Notes: a model not told the origin generated them from the letters alone. 64,000 bases of DNA from Acidimicrobiia bacterium (GCA_026985095.1 JALSQW010000056.1:133144-197143), one strand, 5' to 3'. Positions 1 to 9,188 are shown, counted from the stretch's first letter. Program-made: numbers and translations.

Positions 1-417
1 CTGAACGCCAAGGCCGACGTCGTGGAGACGAACGGGGCAGTGTGGCGTTCCGAGCACATGGAGATCCCGTCACCGTCGGTCATCCGGCTCCGCAACTTCG
101 TCGCGGTGCCCTACGCGCGGCGAGTGCCGCTGAACCGCCGCGCGGTGTTCCTCCGCGACGACTACACCTGTCAGTACTGCGGGGCGAGAGCCGAGAACGT
201 CGACCACGTCGTCCCCAAGACCCAGGGTGGCCGTCACGAATGGCTCAACGTCGTCGCTGCGTGCCGGCGGTGCAACTCCAAGAAGGGTGGCCGGACGCCT
301 TCCCAGGCGGGGCTGCGTCTGCGTCGGTCACCTCGCGAGCCGGATCGTCACGCGTGGGTCGCCGTCGCCCTCGGGTCCGACCCGGACGTCGCCTGGGAGC
401 CCTACCTGGCGTCGTGA
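1..417 (+). CDS. HNH endonuclease family protein; 5' end probably outside the window (frame open from base 1, internal GTG at 22)
   Basis: DDYTCQYCGARAENVDHVVPKTQGGRHEWLNVVAACRRCNSKKGGRTP is a typical HNH with paired CxxC. Confidence 0.88.
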   Translation: MNAKADVVETNGAVWRSEHMEIPSPSVIRLRNFVAVPYARRVPLNRRAVFLRDDYTCQYCGARAENVDHVVPKTQGGRHEWLNVVAACRRCNSKKGGRTPSQAGLRLRRSPREPDRHAWVAVALGSDPDVAWEPYLAS

Positions 418-437
418 GCCGGGATCACGGCGGCCGC

Positions 438-1901
438 TCAGGCGCCGTCGTCGACTCCGACCGCCTTCTCGAGGCAGACGCCTGCGGCCTCGGAGCCGGT
501 CGATCCCTCGCCATGGATGGGCCGGTGACCGATGGAGAGCTTGGTGCAGAACCAACGCCCCGAATCACTCTCGGTGATCGCGTAGAAGGTGTTCGTGTCG
601 ACGACCGCGTACGACACCACGCCGATCGACGTCGACGGCGGCGTCTCCGTGCCCGTTTCGACCCACTCGAGCTCCGGAGCGACGGCAGCGAAGTCGGCGG
701 TCGTCTTGCCGATGAACGTCAGGTTGCCCCGGTCGTAGGTGAGGACCGCGGCGGCGACGGCGCTGCGGAGGAGCGAGCGAGCGACGAGATCGGTGTCCGG
801 TGCCGGTGGGGTGGAGAACGCGGGCCCCGGCCCGAAGGCATACGGGAGCGGTGCTCCGACGCCACCGAGGTCGCAGAAGGAAGGGTCGACCCCGATCGAG
901 GGGCGGACGCCTCCCAGGTCGAGCCACGTCGGGTCGCCCGCCGGCGGGTCGAGCCAGATGCCCGCGGGGAGGCGGGAGACGTCGACGAAACGGCCGTCGC
1001 GCGGGGCCGCCATGACGAAGGCGCGCCGAGTGGCGGTGCCGGGCGGGAGCAGCACTCCGGCGGCTCCCAGATAGCGGAAGTAGGGGTCGTCGCCCCCGAC
1101 GGCGGTCTCGGCGGCCGTGGCCGCGGCCGAGCCGTCCTTCCACTGCGCGATCGCGGGGACGTCGGGATACCTGAGCCCGGGCCAGACGTAGTCGGTCGCG
1201 GTCGAGGTGGTGACGTCGACCGCCAACGTGACGATGTGGGCCACCGGCTCGATGGTGGGGTCGCCGCACATGAGCGTCCCGATGCCGGTGGGACGGATAC
1301 GGACACCATCGTCCCACGGGATCTCATCGCCGAGGCGGATCGTCGTGACGTCCGGAACGATCGGCGTCGCCGGCGCCGGTGCGGTGCTCAGGGGCCAGGC
1401 GGCGGCGGCGATGGCGTCCCGTCGGAGCTCGAACCGTCCTTCGCTCGCGCTCGTCGGGACCTCGAATCCGAGGGTCCACCGGCTCCCGAGCCCGGCCTCG
1501 ACGGCGGTCACGTCCGCTCCTGGACGCGCACCATCGAGGGGATGGAGGAGGTCGACGTCGTGGGCGACGCCGTTGGCGTCGACGAACACGAGCCGGGCAC
1601 CGTCGGGGAACCGGCCTCGGTCGAGGTCGCCGATCACGATCGGGACGTCACCGAGGTTGCGGAACGCGACGTCGACGGTGACCCGGTCGTACCCGTCGCG
1701 GTCGCTGGAGCGGGTGATGCGCGCCGCGCCGACGGTGACGGCGTACCCCTCGGCGGTGAACGGTTCGCCCGCGGTGAGCACCGCCACCTCGTCGGTGGCT
1801 GCTGCGGTCTGGAGCTCGACGGAACCGGCGCCGGCCGAGCCGATCCCGGGAGACATGGCGAGGACGGACGCGGCGAGCACCGTTCCGATCAGCTTGCGCA
1901 C
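438..1901 (-). CDS. Secreted hypothetical protein with N-terminal signal peptide
   Basis: GTG start preceded by AGGAGG; VRKLIGTVLAASVLAMSPGIGSAGAG signal-like segment; DUF4352-like 'VTVDVAFRNLGDVPIVIGD' segment (weak). Confidence 0.7.
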   Translation of the reverse strand: MRKLIGTVLAASVLAMSPGIGSAGAGSVELQTAAATDEVAVLTAGEPFTAEGYAVTVGAARITRSSDRDGYDRVTVDVAFRNLGDVPIVIGDLDRGRFPDGARLVFVDANGVAHDVDLLHPLDGARPGADVTAVEAGLGSRWTLGFEVPTSASEGRFELRRDAIAAAAWPLSTAPAPATPIVPDVTTIRLGDEIPWDDGVRIRPTGIGTLMCGDPTIEPVAHIVTLAVDVTTSTATDYVWPGLRYPDVPAIAQWKDGSAAATAAETAVGGDDPYFRYLGAAGVLLPPGTATRRAFVMAAPRDGRFVDVSRLPAGIWLDPPAGDPTWLDLGGVRPSIGVDPSFCDLGGVGAPLPYAFGPGPAFSTPPAPDTDLVARSLLRSAVAAAVLTYDRGNLTFIGKTTADFAAVAPELEWVETGTETPPSTSIGVVSYAVVDTNTFYAITESDSGRWFCTKLSIGHRPIHGEGSTGSEAAGVCLEKAVGVDDGA

Positions 1902-1993
1902 GCGGCTCCTCCTTCGTTCATGTCCCCATCGGCACGCCACCGCCGTCGGTTGATGGGAATCCGAGCGGTGCGGGATGCGTCGGTGAGCGGCGC

Positions 1994-2509
1994 TCAGTTC
2001 TTGAGGACCAGCACCGGCTGACGGGAGCGCCGCACCACCTTGGTTCCCGTCGAGCCGAGGAGCCCCTCGAAGAACCCCTGTCCGTGGGCGCCGATGAGGA
2101 CGACGTCGACGTCCCGGTCCTCGGACTCGGTGAGGATGGCCTTGGCCGGGTCCTCGCTCTCGATGACGACCCCGGTGGCGTTCACGTCGACAGCGACGAG
2201 GGCGTCCACCAGCGGCTGGGTGTACTGGACGCGCTTGTCCTCGAGGTACCGGGCGATCATGGCGTCGTCGCCCGGCCAACCGCGCGGGGTGCCGGTGGAC
2301 GCGGCCGGCGGCTCGACGTACTCGACGTCGATGTCCACGTCGACCTCGGGGAGCTCGCCCATCTGGGAGCGAAGCTCCCGGAGGAGCTGACGGGGGATCT
2401 CGACCACCGTGAGGATGGTCACCTGCCCGTCTTCACCGGCCAGCGGTTTGGCGAACCGAGCGACCTCGGCGGGGTCGAGGCGCCCATCGGTGGCGACGAG
2501 AACGTGCAC
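1994..2509 (-). CDS. Universal stress protein (UspA family)
   Basis: MHVLVATDGRLDP... and VVLIGAHGQGFFEGLLGSTGTKVVRRSRQPVLVLKN, the Usp ATP-binding C-terminal motif. Confidence 0.9.
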   Translation of the reverse strand: MHVLVATDGRLDPAEVARFAKPLAGEDGQVTILTVVEIPRQLLRELRSQMGELPEVDVDIDVEYVEPPAASTGTPRGWPGDDAMIARYLEDKRVQYTQPLVDALVAVDVNATGVVIESEDPAKAILTESEDRDVDVVLIGAHGQGFFEGLLGSTGTKVVRRSRQPVLVLKN

Positions 2510-2597
2510 GCTGTGTCTCCTTGGCTCGGCTGGGTCACCAGGCTAGCGCCGCGCCTGGTTGCGTTGCTGGCACCGACATCGCCGTCTGGGAGCGACG

Positions 2598-3383
2598 TCA
2601 GGTGCGCAGGTCGCGGGCGATGGAGCGCAGGGTCGGTACGGCGAGCCCTGCCGCGTCGGCGTGATCGAGGGCCCGCGTCAGCCGACGGGGCGCGCTGCGT
2701 CCCGTTGCCCCGTGGTCGGGATCGGCGTCGATCGCGTCGATCATCTCGGCCAGCACGGCGTCGCGGTCGATCGGGGTGTCGACGAGGGTCGCCTGGATCG
2801 CCAGGACCTCGTCTGCGACCGGGCGTGAGATCTCGCCGTGTTCGTGCCACAACGCCCCGACGGTGCCGCCGGTGACCAGCCCGGCGATGTTGGCGGTGAG
2901 GATGTAGAGGTTCTTGGCGACGAGATGTCCGACGATCTGGACATCGGGGACATGCCGGGCGGCGATGCCGATCCCTTCCAACGCGGTCACGACCCCTTCG
3001 GCGTGGGGTCCGGCGACCGGTGTCGGCACGATCACCTTGGTGTCACGGCCGGGTTTCTTCTCGAACCAGACCGGGGCGACGGTCGGTGCGACGATGCCGT
3101 GGCGCGTCCAGTCGCGGGGGAGCAGCTCGTTCTGGATGAGCATCACGGCGTCTCGCCAGGTGCTCGGAAGCGATGCCAGGACGGGGTCGAGGGCGTCCTC
3201 TCCCACGGCGACGAGCACGAGTCCGGGCGCCGGGACGGCCGACGCGGCGGCGGCGAGATCGGTGCCGCGGAGCACCGGGAAGACGGGATGGCCGGCGCGG
3301 AGGAAGGCCCTGGCGAACACGGAGCCCATCTCGCCGATGCCGACCACGACGACGGGGTCGGGGATGGCGGTCATGGCCGGCAC
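2598..3383 (-). CDS. NAD(P)-binding / ketopantoate reductase-like protein
   Basis: N-terminal VVVVGIGEMGSVFARAFLRAGHPV Rossmann motif; C-terminal helical region. Confidence 0.6.
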   Translation of the reverse strand: MPAMTAIPDPVVVVGIGEMGSVFARAFLRAGHPVFPVLRGTDLAAAASAVPAPGLVLVAVGEDALDPVLASLPSTWRDAVMLIQNELLPRDWTRHGIVAPTVAPVWFEKKPGRDTKVIVPTPVAGPHAEGVVTALEGIGIAARHVPDVQIVGHLVAKNLYILTANIAGLVTGGTVGALWHEHGEISRPVADEVLAIQATLVDTPIDRDAVLAEMIDAIDADPDHGATGRSAPRRLTRALDHADAAGLAVPTLRSIARDLRT

Positions 3384-3434
3384 GATAGCTCGTCGTTGGG
3401 TGTCCGCTCGACGGTGTGGCCCTGCCCGTGACCG

Positions 3435-3777
3435 TCATGCGCTCCTCCGGGTGACGCTCTGGTCGACGCGGTGGGGGGTGCGCTTCGTCGGGCGCGAGCG
3501 GATCGGCCCGGTGGCGACGACGTCGCCGGCCGCGGCGGCGAACCCGGTGGCCGGGGCAGCACCCGAGACCCCGGTTGGTGGGATGGCCGTCGAACCGGAG
3601 CCGGGGATGCTCGGCTCCGAGGTCCTCGAGGATCTCGGCGGTCCGGTCCGTCGATCCATCGTCGGCCACGAGGAGCTCCCGGTCCTCGGGGACGCTCGCC
3701 ATCAGGGTCTGGGCGAAGTCGACGATCGCCGCCTCCTCGTCGTAGGCCGGAGCGAGGATCGTCACGGCGGTGGGCAT
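3435..3777 (-). pseudogene. Remnant of a family 2 glycosyltransferase (frameshifted and C-terminally truncated)
   Basis: MPTAVTILAPAYDEEAAIVDFAQ...LLVADDGSTDRTAEILEDLGAEHPRLRFDGHPTNRGLG, then continues in another frame as AAPATGFAAAAGDVVAT and stops. Confidence 0.75.
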
Positions 3778-3847
3778 CCGGCCAGCGGACCGGATGCCGT
3801 TGGAGGGTCGGCCGAGTGGTCCCGCGGGGAGTGAAGAGGTTGACAAG

Positions 3848-3882
3848 TGGGGCGAAGTGGTGCAAAGTGGGGCGTCGTGGGA
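3848..3882 (+). promoter_or_regulatory. Putative MraZ-box array (four TGGGN-type repeats at 10-bp period) upstream of mraZ
   Basis: TGGGG-CGAAG-TGGTG-CAAAG-TGGGG-CGTCG-TGGGA; TTGACA at 3840-3845 immediately upstream. Confidence 0.8.
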
Positions 3883-3916
3883 GATGATGACCGCTCAGTA
3901 CCGGAGACGATGACCC

Positions 3917-4348
3917 GTGTTCCTCGGGGAGTACAACCATTCGCTGGACCAGAAGGGCCGGGTCGTGATGCCCCGGAAGTTCCGGTCCGGATTGGAGCAC
4001 GGCTGCGTCATCACCAAGGGCCAGGACCGCTGCCTGTTCGTGTTCCCGCGCGAGCGATGGGACGAAGAGGCGGCCAAGGTGCTCAAGCTCCCACGGACGG
4101 ATCGGCGGGCCAGGAACTTCGCCAGATCCTTCTTCGCCTCGGCGTCGGACCAGGTGCCCGACAAGCAGGGTCGGGTGCAGATCCCCGAGACCCTGCGGGA
4201 CTACGCCGGGTTGGAGAAGGATGTCACGGTGGTCGGCATGGCCGACCACCTCGAGCTGTGGGCGACGACCGCATGGGCGGACGTCGCCACCGAGGCGGAC
4301 GACTACTACGCCGAGATCGGGGAGGTGCTGTCGGAGGAAGGGATATGA
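3917..4348 (+). CDS. mraZ: Transcriptional regulator MraZ
   Basis: VFLGEYNHSLDQKGRVVMPRKFR...DKQGRVQIPETLRDYAGL, the duplicated SpoVT/AbrB-like fold; first gene of dcw cluster. Confidence 0.97.
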   Translation: MFLGEYNHSLDQKGRVVMPRKFRSGLEHGCVITKGQDRCLFVFPRERWDEEAAKVLKLPRTDRRARNFARSFFASASDQVPDKQGRVQIPETLRDYAGLEKDVTVVGMADHLELWATTAWADVATEADDYYAEIGEVLSEEGI

Positions 4349-4359
4349 ACGAACCGAAC

Positions 4360-4499
4360 CGTCGTGCGATGAACGCCGGGTCTGGCTCATGGTCAGCCCC
4401 CCGGATGCCAATTGGAAGGCCCCTTACTCCGCCCGCTTCCATGTTGGCGCCAGCGCTCCGGGGGGCTGACCATGGATCAGACCCGATCATCGCACAACG
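4360..4499 (+). promoter_or_regulatory. Large imperfect palindrome (about 45-nt arms with an 18-bp perfect core) spanning the rsmH ribosome-binding site and start; candidate mraW-type structured RNA leader
   Basis: CATGGTCAGCCCCCCGGA (4388-4405) is the exact reverse complement of 4457-4474; homology extends outward through CGGGTCTG and GTGCGATGA on both sides. Confidence 0.85.
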
Positions 4500-5455
4500 A
4501 TCCCTACCACGAGCCGGTGCTCCGAACCGAGGTCGTCGAACTGTTCGCACCCGTGGCGGACGGGACGATCGTCGACGGCACCTTCGGCGGGGGTGGGCAC
4601 GCCATGGCGCTCCTGGAGGCCCATCCGACGGCGTGGGTGCTCGGCATCGATCGCGACCCGGACGCCATCGCCAACGCTCCGTCGCACCGCCGACTGAAGG
4701 TCGTGAACGGCAACTTCGCCGACGTGGCGTCGATCGTCGAGTCGCTGCGGAGTCACGAGCATGAGCCCCCGTTCCCGCCGGTCAGGGGCGTCCTCCTCGA
4801 CCTGGGGATCTCGTCGCATCAGGTCGACACCGCCCGACGCGGGTTCTCCTACCACCGCACCGGGCCCCTCGACATGCGGATGGGCCCCGACGCCGAACGG
4901 GACGCCGCCCAGCTCCTCGCCGAAGCCGACGTCGGCGAACTCACCCGCATCTTCCGGACCTACGGCGAGGAGCGGTTCGCCCGGAGGATCGCGCAGGCCA
5001 TCGTCCGAGCCCGACCCCTGCGCGACACGACCCATCTCGCGTCCGTCGTCGCCGAGGCGGTCCCGGCCCCCGCGCGTCGCGCCGCCCATCCGGCCCGGCG
5101 GGTCTTCCAGGCCATCCGGATCGCCGTCAACGCCGAGCTCGACGCCCTCGAGCGCGGCCTCGATGCCGGCATCGACCTCCTACCCGGAGGGGGCAGGATC
5201 GTCGTGATCGCCTACCACTCGCTCGAGGATCGGATCGTGAAGGCCAGGTTCGTCACCGGCGCCCGGACCTGCACCTGCCCACCGGACCTGCCCGTGTGTG
5301 CGTGCGGCGCCACCCCCGAACTGAAGATCCTGACCAAGCGGCCCCTCCGGCCATCGGAGGCCGAGATCGCGACCAACCCGAGAGCGCGGAGCGCCCGCCT
5401 GCGAGCCGCCGAGAAGCTCCACGCCGGCGCATCCGGCGTGGAGGAGAGCCCATGA
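4472..5455 (+). CDS. rsmH: 16S rRNA (cytosine1402-N4)-methyltransferase
   Basis: YHEPVLRTEVVELFAPVADGTIVDGTFGGGGHAMALLE...GVLLDLGISSHQVD...YHSLEDRIVKARF. Confidence 0.98.
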   Translation: MDQTRSSHNDPYHEPVLRTEVVELFAPVADGTIVDGTFGGGGHAMALLEAHPTAWVLGIDRDPDAIANAPSHRRLKVVNGNFADVASIVESLRSHEHEPPFPPVRGVLLDLGISSHQVDTARRGFSYHRTGPLDMRMGPDAERDAAQLLAEADVGELTRIFRTYGEERFARRIAQAIVRARPLRDTTHLASVVAEAVPAPARRAAHPARRVFQAIRIAVNAELDALERGLDAGIDLLPGGGRIVVIAYHSLEDRIVKARFVTGARTCTCPPDLPVCACGATPELKILTKRPLRPSEAEIATNPRARSARLRAAEKLHAGASGVEESP

Positions 5456-5853
5456 CCTCGCGCGCCATCCCGTTCCCGACAGAGCGAGCGAGGGACGCCG
5501 CGCCCCCCGCCGTGCGGCGACACCTGCCCCGCGTCCGCCCTCTGGTGGTGTTCACCCTCGCTGCCATCATCGCCCTGTTCGGGATGATCTACGGCCGTAT
5601 CTCTCTCGACCGCAACGCCTTCGAACTCCAGCGCCTGGAGTCTCGGATCGCCCAGGAGGAAGCTCGCTACTGGAACCTCAAGGTCGAAAGCGCAGAGCTG
5701 ATGGATCCGGTGCGCATCACCGGCGCCGCCGAGGAGATGGGCATGGTCTTCCCCGAGCGGCGCGTCCCGATCGAAGTGGACGGCATCACCATCGACACAC
5801 CGGCCCGGTCGATCGACACCGGCGACCTCACGGCCACCGCCGGTTCACCATGA
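5452..5853 (+). CDS. ftsL: FtsL-like small bitopic division protein
   Basis: Position between rsmH and ftsI; single TM VVFTLAAIIALFGMIYG followed by a coiled-coil-like segment; ATGA overlap with rsmH. Confidence 0.75.
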   Translation: MTSRAIPFPTERARDAAPPAVRRHLPRVRPLVVFTLAAIIALFGMIYGRISLDRNAFELQRLESRIAQEEARYWNLKVESAELMDPVRITGAAEEMGMVFPERRVPIEVDGITIDTPARSIDTGDLTATAGSP

Positions 5854-5966
5854 CGACCTGGACCACCGATACCGACGGCATGGGCGGCCGTCGGCGACCC
5901 ACGATCGACTGGCCACGCGCAGGCGGCCGACGAGGTCTCGACCTCCCTGGCCCCGGGACGCGGTAA
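5850..5966 (+). CDS. Putative 38-aa small ORF, ATGA-coupled to ftsL and ending 2 nt before the ftsI ATG
   Basis: MTTWTTDTDGMGGRRRPTIDWPRAGGRRGLDLPGPGTR*; fills the ftsL-ftsI gap exactly; not in supplied ORF track. Confidence 0.4.
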   Translation: MTTWTTDTDGMGGRRRPTIDWPRAGGRRGLDLPGPGTR

Positions 5967-5968
5967 CC

Positions 5969-7714
5969 ATGCGGCGCCCGGAATGGCGCTGGAGCGACCT
6001 CAGGGTCCTGACGGTGGGGTTCTTCCTCGTCGCGGCATGGATCGCCCTGGGGGTCCGCGTCTACCAGGTCCAGGCGGTCGACGCCGTCGAGTTCGCCCAG
6101 CGCGGGTTCGACCAGAGGATCAAGCACGAACGCATCGCCGCCAAGCGCGGCACCATCTACGATCGGGAAGGCGTCGAGCTGGCGGTCAGCGTCGTCGGCG
6201 CCGACCTCGTCGCCGACCCCAGTCTGATCGACGATCCGGTCGCCATCGCCTCGCTGCTCGACCCCGAGCTCGACATGGACCTCGACACCTTGACCGAGCG
6301 TCTCGGTAGGGACGGCCGCTACGCGCTCTTGGGATCGGCGCTTCGGCCGGAGGCCGTCGACCGCATCGAACAGATCATCGACGACAACGACATCGTCGGG
6401 CTCACGCTCGTCCCCCGGCCCGTGCGCGTCTACCCGTCGGGGCGCCTCGCCGCCAACGTCCTCGGGCTCACCCGCCTCGACGACGGCAGCGGGCTCGAGG
6501 GTCTCGAAGCCGGCCTCGACGACGTGCTCGTCGGCAAGGACGGCACCCGGATCGTCGAACGGGACCCCGGAGGTCGAGCGATCCCGCAAGGTCAGTTCCT
6601 CGTCGAACCCGCCCGCCCAGGCAGCGACGTCGTGACCACCATCGATCGACAGATCCAGTTCATCGCGGAGTCCGCAATCACCGAGGCCGTCGAGCGCACC
6701 GGGGCCAACTGGGGCACCGTCGTCGTGCTCATCCCCCAGACCGGGGAGATCCTCGCCATGGCCTCCGCCCCGGGCTTCGATCCCAACGACCGGCGCACCC
6801 TCGATCCCGACGCCATCGCCAATCGAGCGATCGCCGAGGTATACGAGCCCGGCTCTACCCTCAAGGTCATCACCATCGCCGGGGCGCTGGAGGAAGGTCT
6901 CGTGTCTCCGGGCACCGCGATCGATGTGCCCCAGCGCATCGAGATCGGCCCCAAGGAGTACTCGGATCCAAGCCGGCACGCCCCGAGCATGACCGTCGCC
7001 GACATCGTCAGGAAGTCGTCCAACGTGGGCACCATCGAACTCCAGCAGCTCCTCGGCAACGAACGCCAGTACGCGTACCTCGACGCGTTCGGGCTGGGGC
7101 GGGCATCGTCGATCGATTTCCCCGGAGAGCGACCCGGAACGCTCGAACACGTCTCCGACTGGTGCCCATCGACCTGCGGGCCGTCCGCTGCGATCGGGTA
7201 CGGCGTCGGTGTCACGCCCCTCCAGATGGCGTCGGTGTTCGCCACCATCGCCAACGACGGCGAATGGATCGAACCTCACGTGGTGGCCGAGATCGTCGAC
7301 GCCGATGGGGACACCATCGTCACCGAGCCGCGGCGGAGGAGGGTGCTGTCGGCCGAGACCGCCCGCCAGATGCGACAGATGCTCGAAGGGGTCGTCGCCG
7401 GGGGCACCGGGTACCGCGCCGCGATCGACGGGTTCAGCGTCGGCGGCAAGACCGGAACGGCCGAGAAGTACCTCCCCGAGGAAGGGATCTACTCCACCGA
7501 AGATCGGATGGCCAGCTTCGTCGGGATGGCGCCGATCGATCGCCCCCGGATCGTCGTGGCGGTGGTCCTCGACTCCCCGAGCGGGACCCTCGACGACGGC
7601 ACGGAACTCAAGTTCGGCGGCGCGTCCGCGGCCCCAGTCTTCGCCGTCGTCGCCGAGGCGACCCTCAACGAGCTCGGCGTCAGCCCCGATCTCCCCACCG
7701 ATACCGATGGGTGA
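5969..7714 (+). CDS. ftsI: Peptidoglycan transpeptidase (penicillin-binding protein, FtsI family)
   Basis: KRGTIYDREG, EPGSTLKVITI (SxxK), KSSNVGT (SxN), VGGKTGTAEK (KTG). Confidence 0.96.
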   Translation: MRRPEWRWSDLRVLTVGFFLVAAWIALGVRVYQVQAVDAVEFAQRGFDQRIKHERIAAKRGTIYDREGVELAVSVVGADLVADPSLIDDPVAIASLLDPELDMDLDTLTERLGRDGRYALLGSALRPEAVDRIEQIIDDNDIVGLTLVPRPVRVYPSGRLAANVLGLTRLDDGSGLEGLEAGLDDVLVGKDGTRIVERDPGGRAIPQGQFLVEPARPGSDVVTTIDRQIQFIAESAITEAVERTGANWGTVVVLIPQTGEILAMASAPGFDPNDRRTLDPDAIANRAIAEVYEPGSTLKVITIAGALEEGLVSPGTAIDVPQRIEIGPKEYSDPSRHAPSMTVADIVRKSSNVGTIELQQLLGNERQYAYLDAFGLGRASSIDFPGERPGTLEHVSDWCPSTCGPSAAIGYGVGVTPLQMASVFATIANDGEWIEPHVVAEIVDADGDTIVTEPRRRRVLSAETARQMRQMLEGVVAGGTGYRAAIDGFSVGGKTGTAEKYLPEEGIYSTEDRMASFVGMAPIDRPRIVVAVVLDSPSGTLDDGTELKFGGASAAPVFAVVAEATLNELGVSPDLPTDTDG

Positions 7715-9188
7715 GCGCGCCGTCTCGGTCGCCGACGTCGCCGCCCGCATCGCCGGCGCCAGGGTGGTCGGCTCCGGCGGGATCGTCCTCGACGGAGTGG
7801 TCCACGACTCGCGACACGCCGCGCCGGGCGACCTGTTCGTCGCGATCGTGGGGTTCCACACCGACGGACACGACCATGTCCCGGCAGCCATCGAGGCAGG
7901 TGCCGCCGCGGTCGTGGTCGAGCGCGAGCTTGCCGTCGACGTCCCCCAGATCGTCGTGCCCGATGCTCGGGTCGCTCTCGCCGCCGCCGCAGGCGCCGTG
8001 TACGGCGAACCGTCGACCGACCTGGCTGTCGTCGGGATCACGGGGACCAACGGGAAGACGACCGTCAGCTACATGGTGGAGTCGATCCTCGCCGCCGCCG
8101 GGCGGACCTCGGCGGTCGTCGGGACCGTCGGTGCCCGGGTCGCCGGGGAGGAGTTCCCGCTGGAGCGTACGACGCCCGAAGCCGACGACCTGCAGCGGCT
8201 CCTCGCCGCCGCGGTCGACCGCCACGCCTCCGCCGCGATCGTGGAGGTGTCGTCCCATGCCCTCGAGCTTCGGCGGGTCGATGGGGTCCGTTTCGCGATC
8301 GGTGCGTTCACCAACCTCAGCCGAGATCACCTCGACTTCCATCACACCATGGACGCCTACTTCGAGGCCAAGGCGTCGCTGTTCGTCCCCGAGCGCATCG
8401 ACCAAGCCGTGGTCTGCGTCGACGACGACGCCGGACGTCGGATCGCCGGGCGAGGTGCCGTCGAGACGATCACCGTCTCCATCCACGATCCCGCCGCCGA
8501 CGTCGTGGCCATCGACATCGCAGTGGAGAGCTCCGGCTCGTTCTTCGTGGCGGACCTCGACGGCTCGGGTCCGCTCCGCTTCTCGCTTCCCGTCACCGGC
8601 CGCTTCAACGTGCAGAACGCCCTCGTGGCAGCCACCATCGCGACGCTCCTCGGTATCGATCTGGCCTCGATCGCCGCGGGCCTTTCGTCTCTGCGAACCA
8701 TCCCAGGACGGCTCGAGCGGGTCCCGGGAGACCGTCACGTCGTCGTCGACTACGCGCACACCCCCGACGCGGTCGCGACCGTCGTCGCCGCTGCCCGAGA
8801 ACTCACCGACGCCAGAGTGATCGTCGTCGTCGGCGCCGGGGGCGATCGGGACCGGGAGAAGCGTCCGGAGATGGGTCGGGCCGCGGCGGCCGCCGACATC
8901 GCCATCATCACCTCGGACAACCCTCGGTCAGAGGACCCTGCTGCCATCGTGGACGCCGTCGCGCGAGGGGCACGGTCCGTTCCAGGGGCTGTCGTCGTCG
9001 ACGAGCCCGACCGCCGCACCGCCATCAGCCGGGCGATCGACATGGCGGGACCCGACGATCTGGTCCTCATCCTCGGCAAGGGACACGAGCGGGGGCAGGA
9101 GATCGGCGGCGTCGTCCATCCGTTCGACGACCGGGCGGTCGCCGCCGAGATCCTGGCCTCCGACGCCCACAGCGGAGCGGCACGATGA
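7707..9188 (+). CDS. murE: UDP-N-acetylmuramyl-tripeptide synthetase
   Basis: VVGITGTNGKTTVSYMVESIL, DYAHTPDAVATVV, DNPRSEDPAAIV. Confidence 0.95.
   Translation: MGERAVSVADVAARIAGARVVGSGGIVLDGVVHDSRHAAPGDLFVAIVGFHTDGHDHVPAAIEAGAAAVVVERELAVDVPQIVVPDARVALAAAAGAVYGEPSTDLAVVGITGTNGKTTVSYMVESILAAAGRTSAVVGTVGARVAGEEFPLERTTPEADDLQRLLAAAVDRHASAAIVEVSSHALELRRVDGVRFAIGAFTNLSRDHLDFHHTMDAYFEAKASLFVPERIDQAVVCVDDDAGRRIAGRGAVETITVSIHDPAADVVAIDIAVESSGSFFVADLDGSGPLRFSLPVTGRFNVQNALVAATIATLLGIDLASIAAGLSSLRTIPGRLERVPGDRHVVVDYAHTPDAVATVVAAARELTDARVIVVVGAGGDRDREKRPEMGRAAAAADIAIITSDNPRSEDPAAIVDAVARGARSVPGAVVVDEPDRRTAISRAIDMAGPDDLVLILGKGHERGQEIGGVVHPFDDRAVAAEILASDAHSGAAR

Noticed and set aside
1-417. HNH protein as an anti-phage or homing endonuclease
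   Set aside because: Generic short HNH domain, no intron, intein or defence neighbours in the window; gene incomplete at the left edge.
4221-4469. 82-aa ORF spanning the mraZ 3' end and rsmH leader
   Set aside because: Out of frame with mraZ and runs through the palindrome; the sequence is better explained as structured leader.
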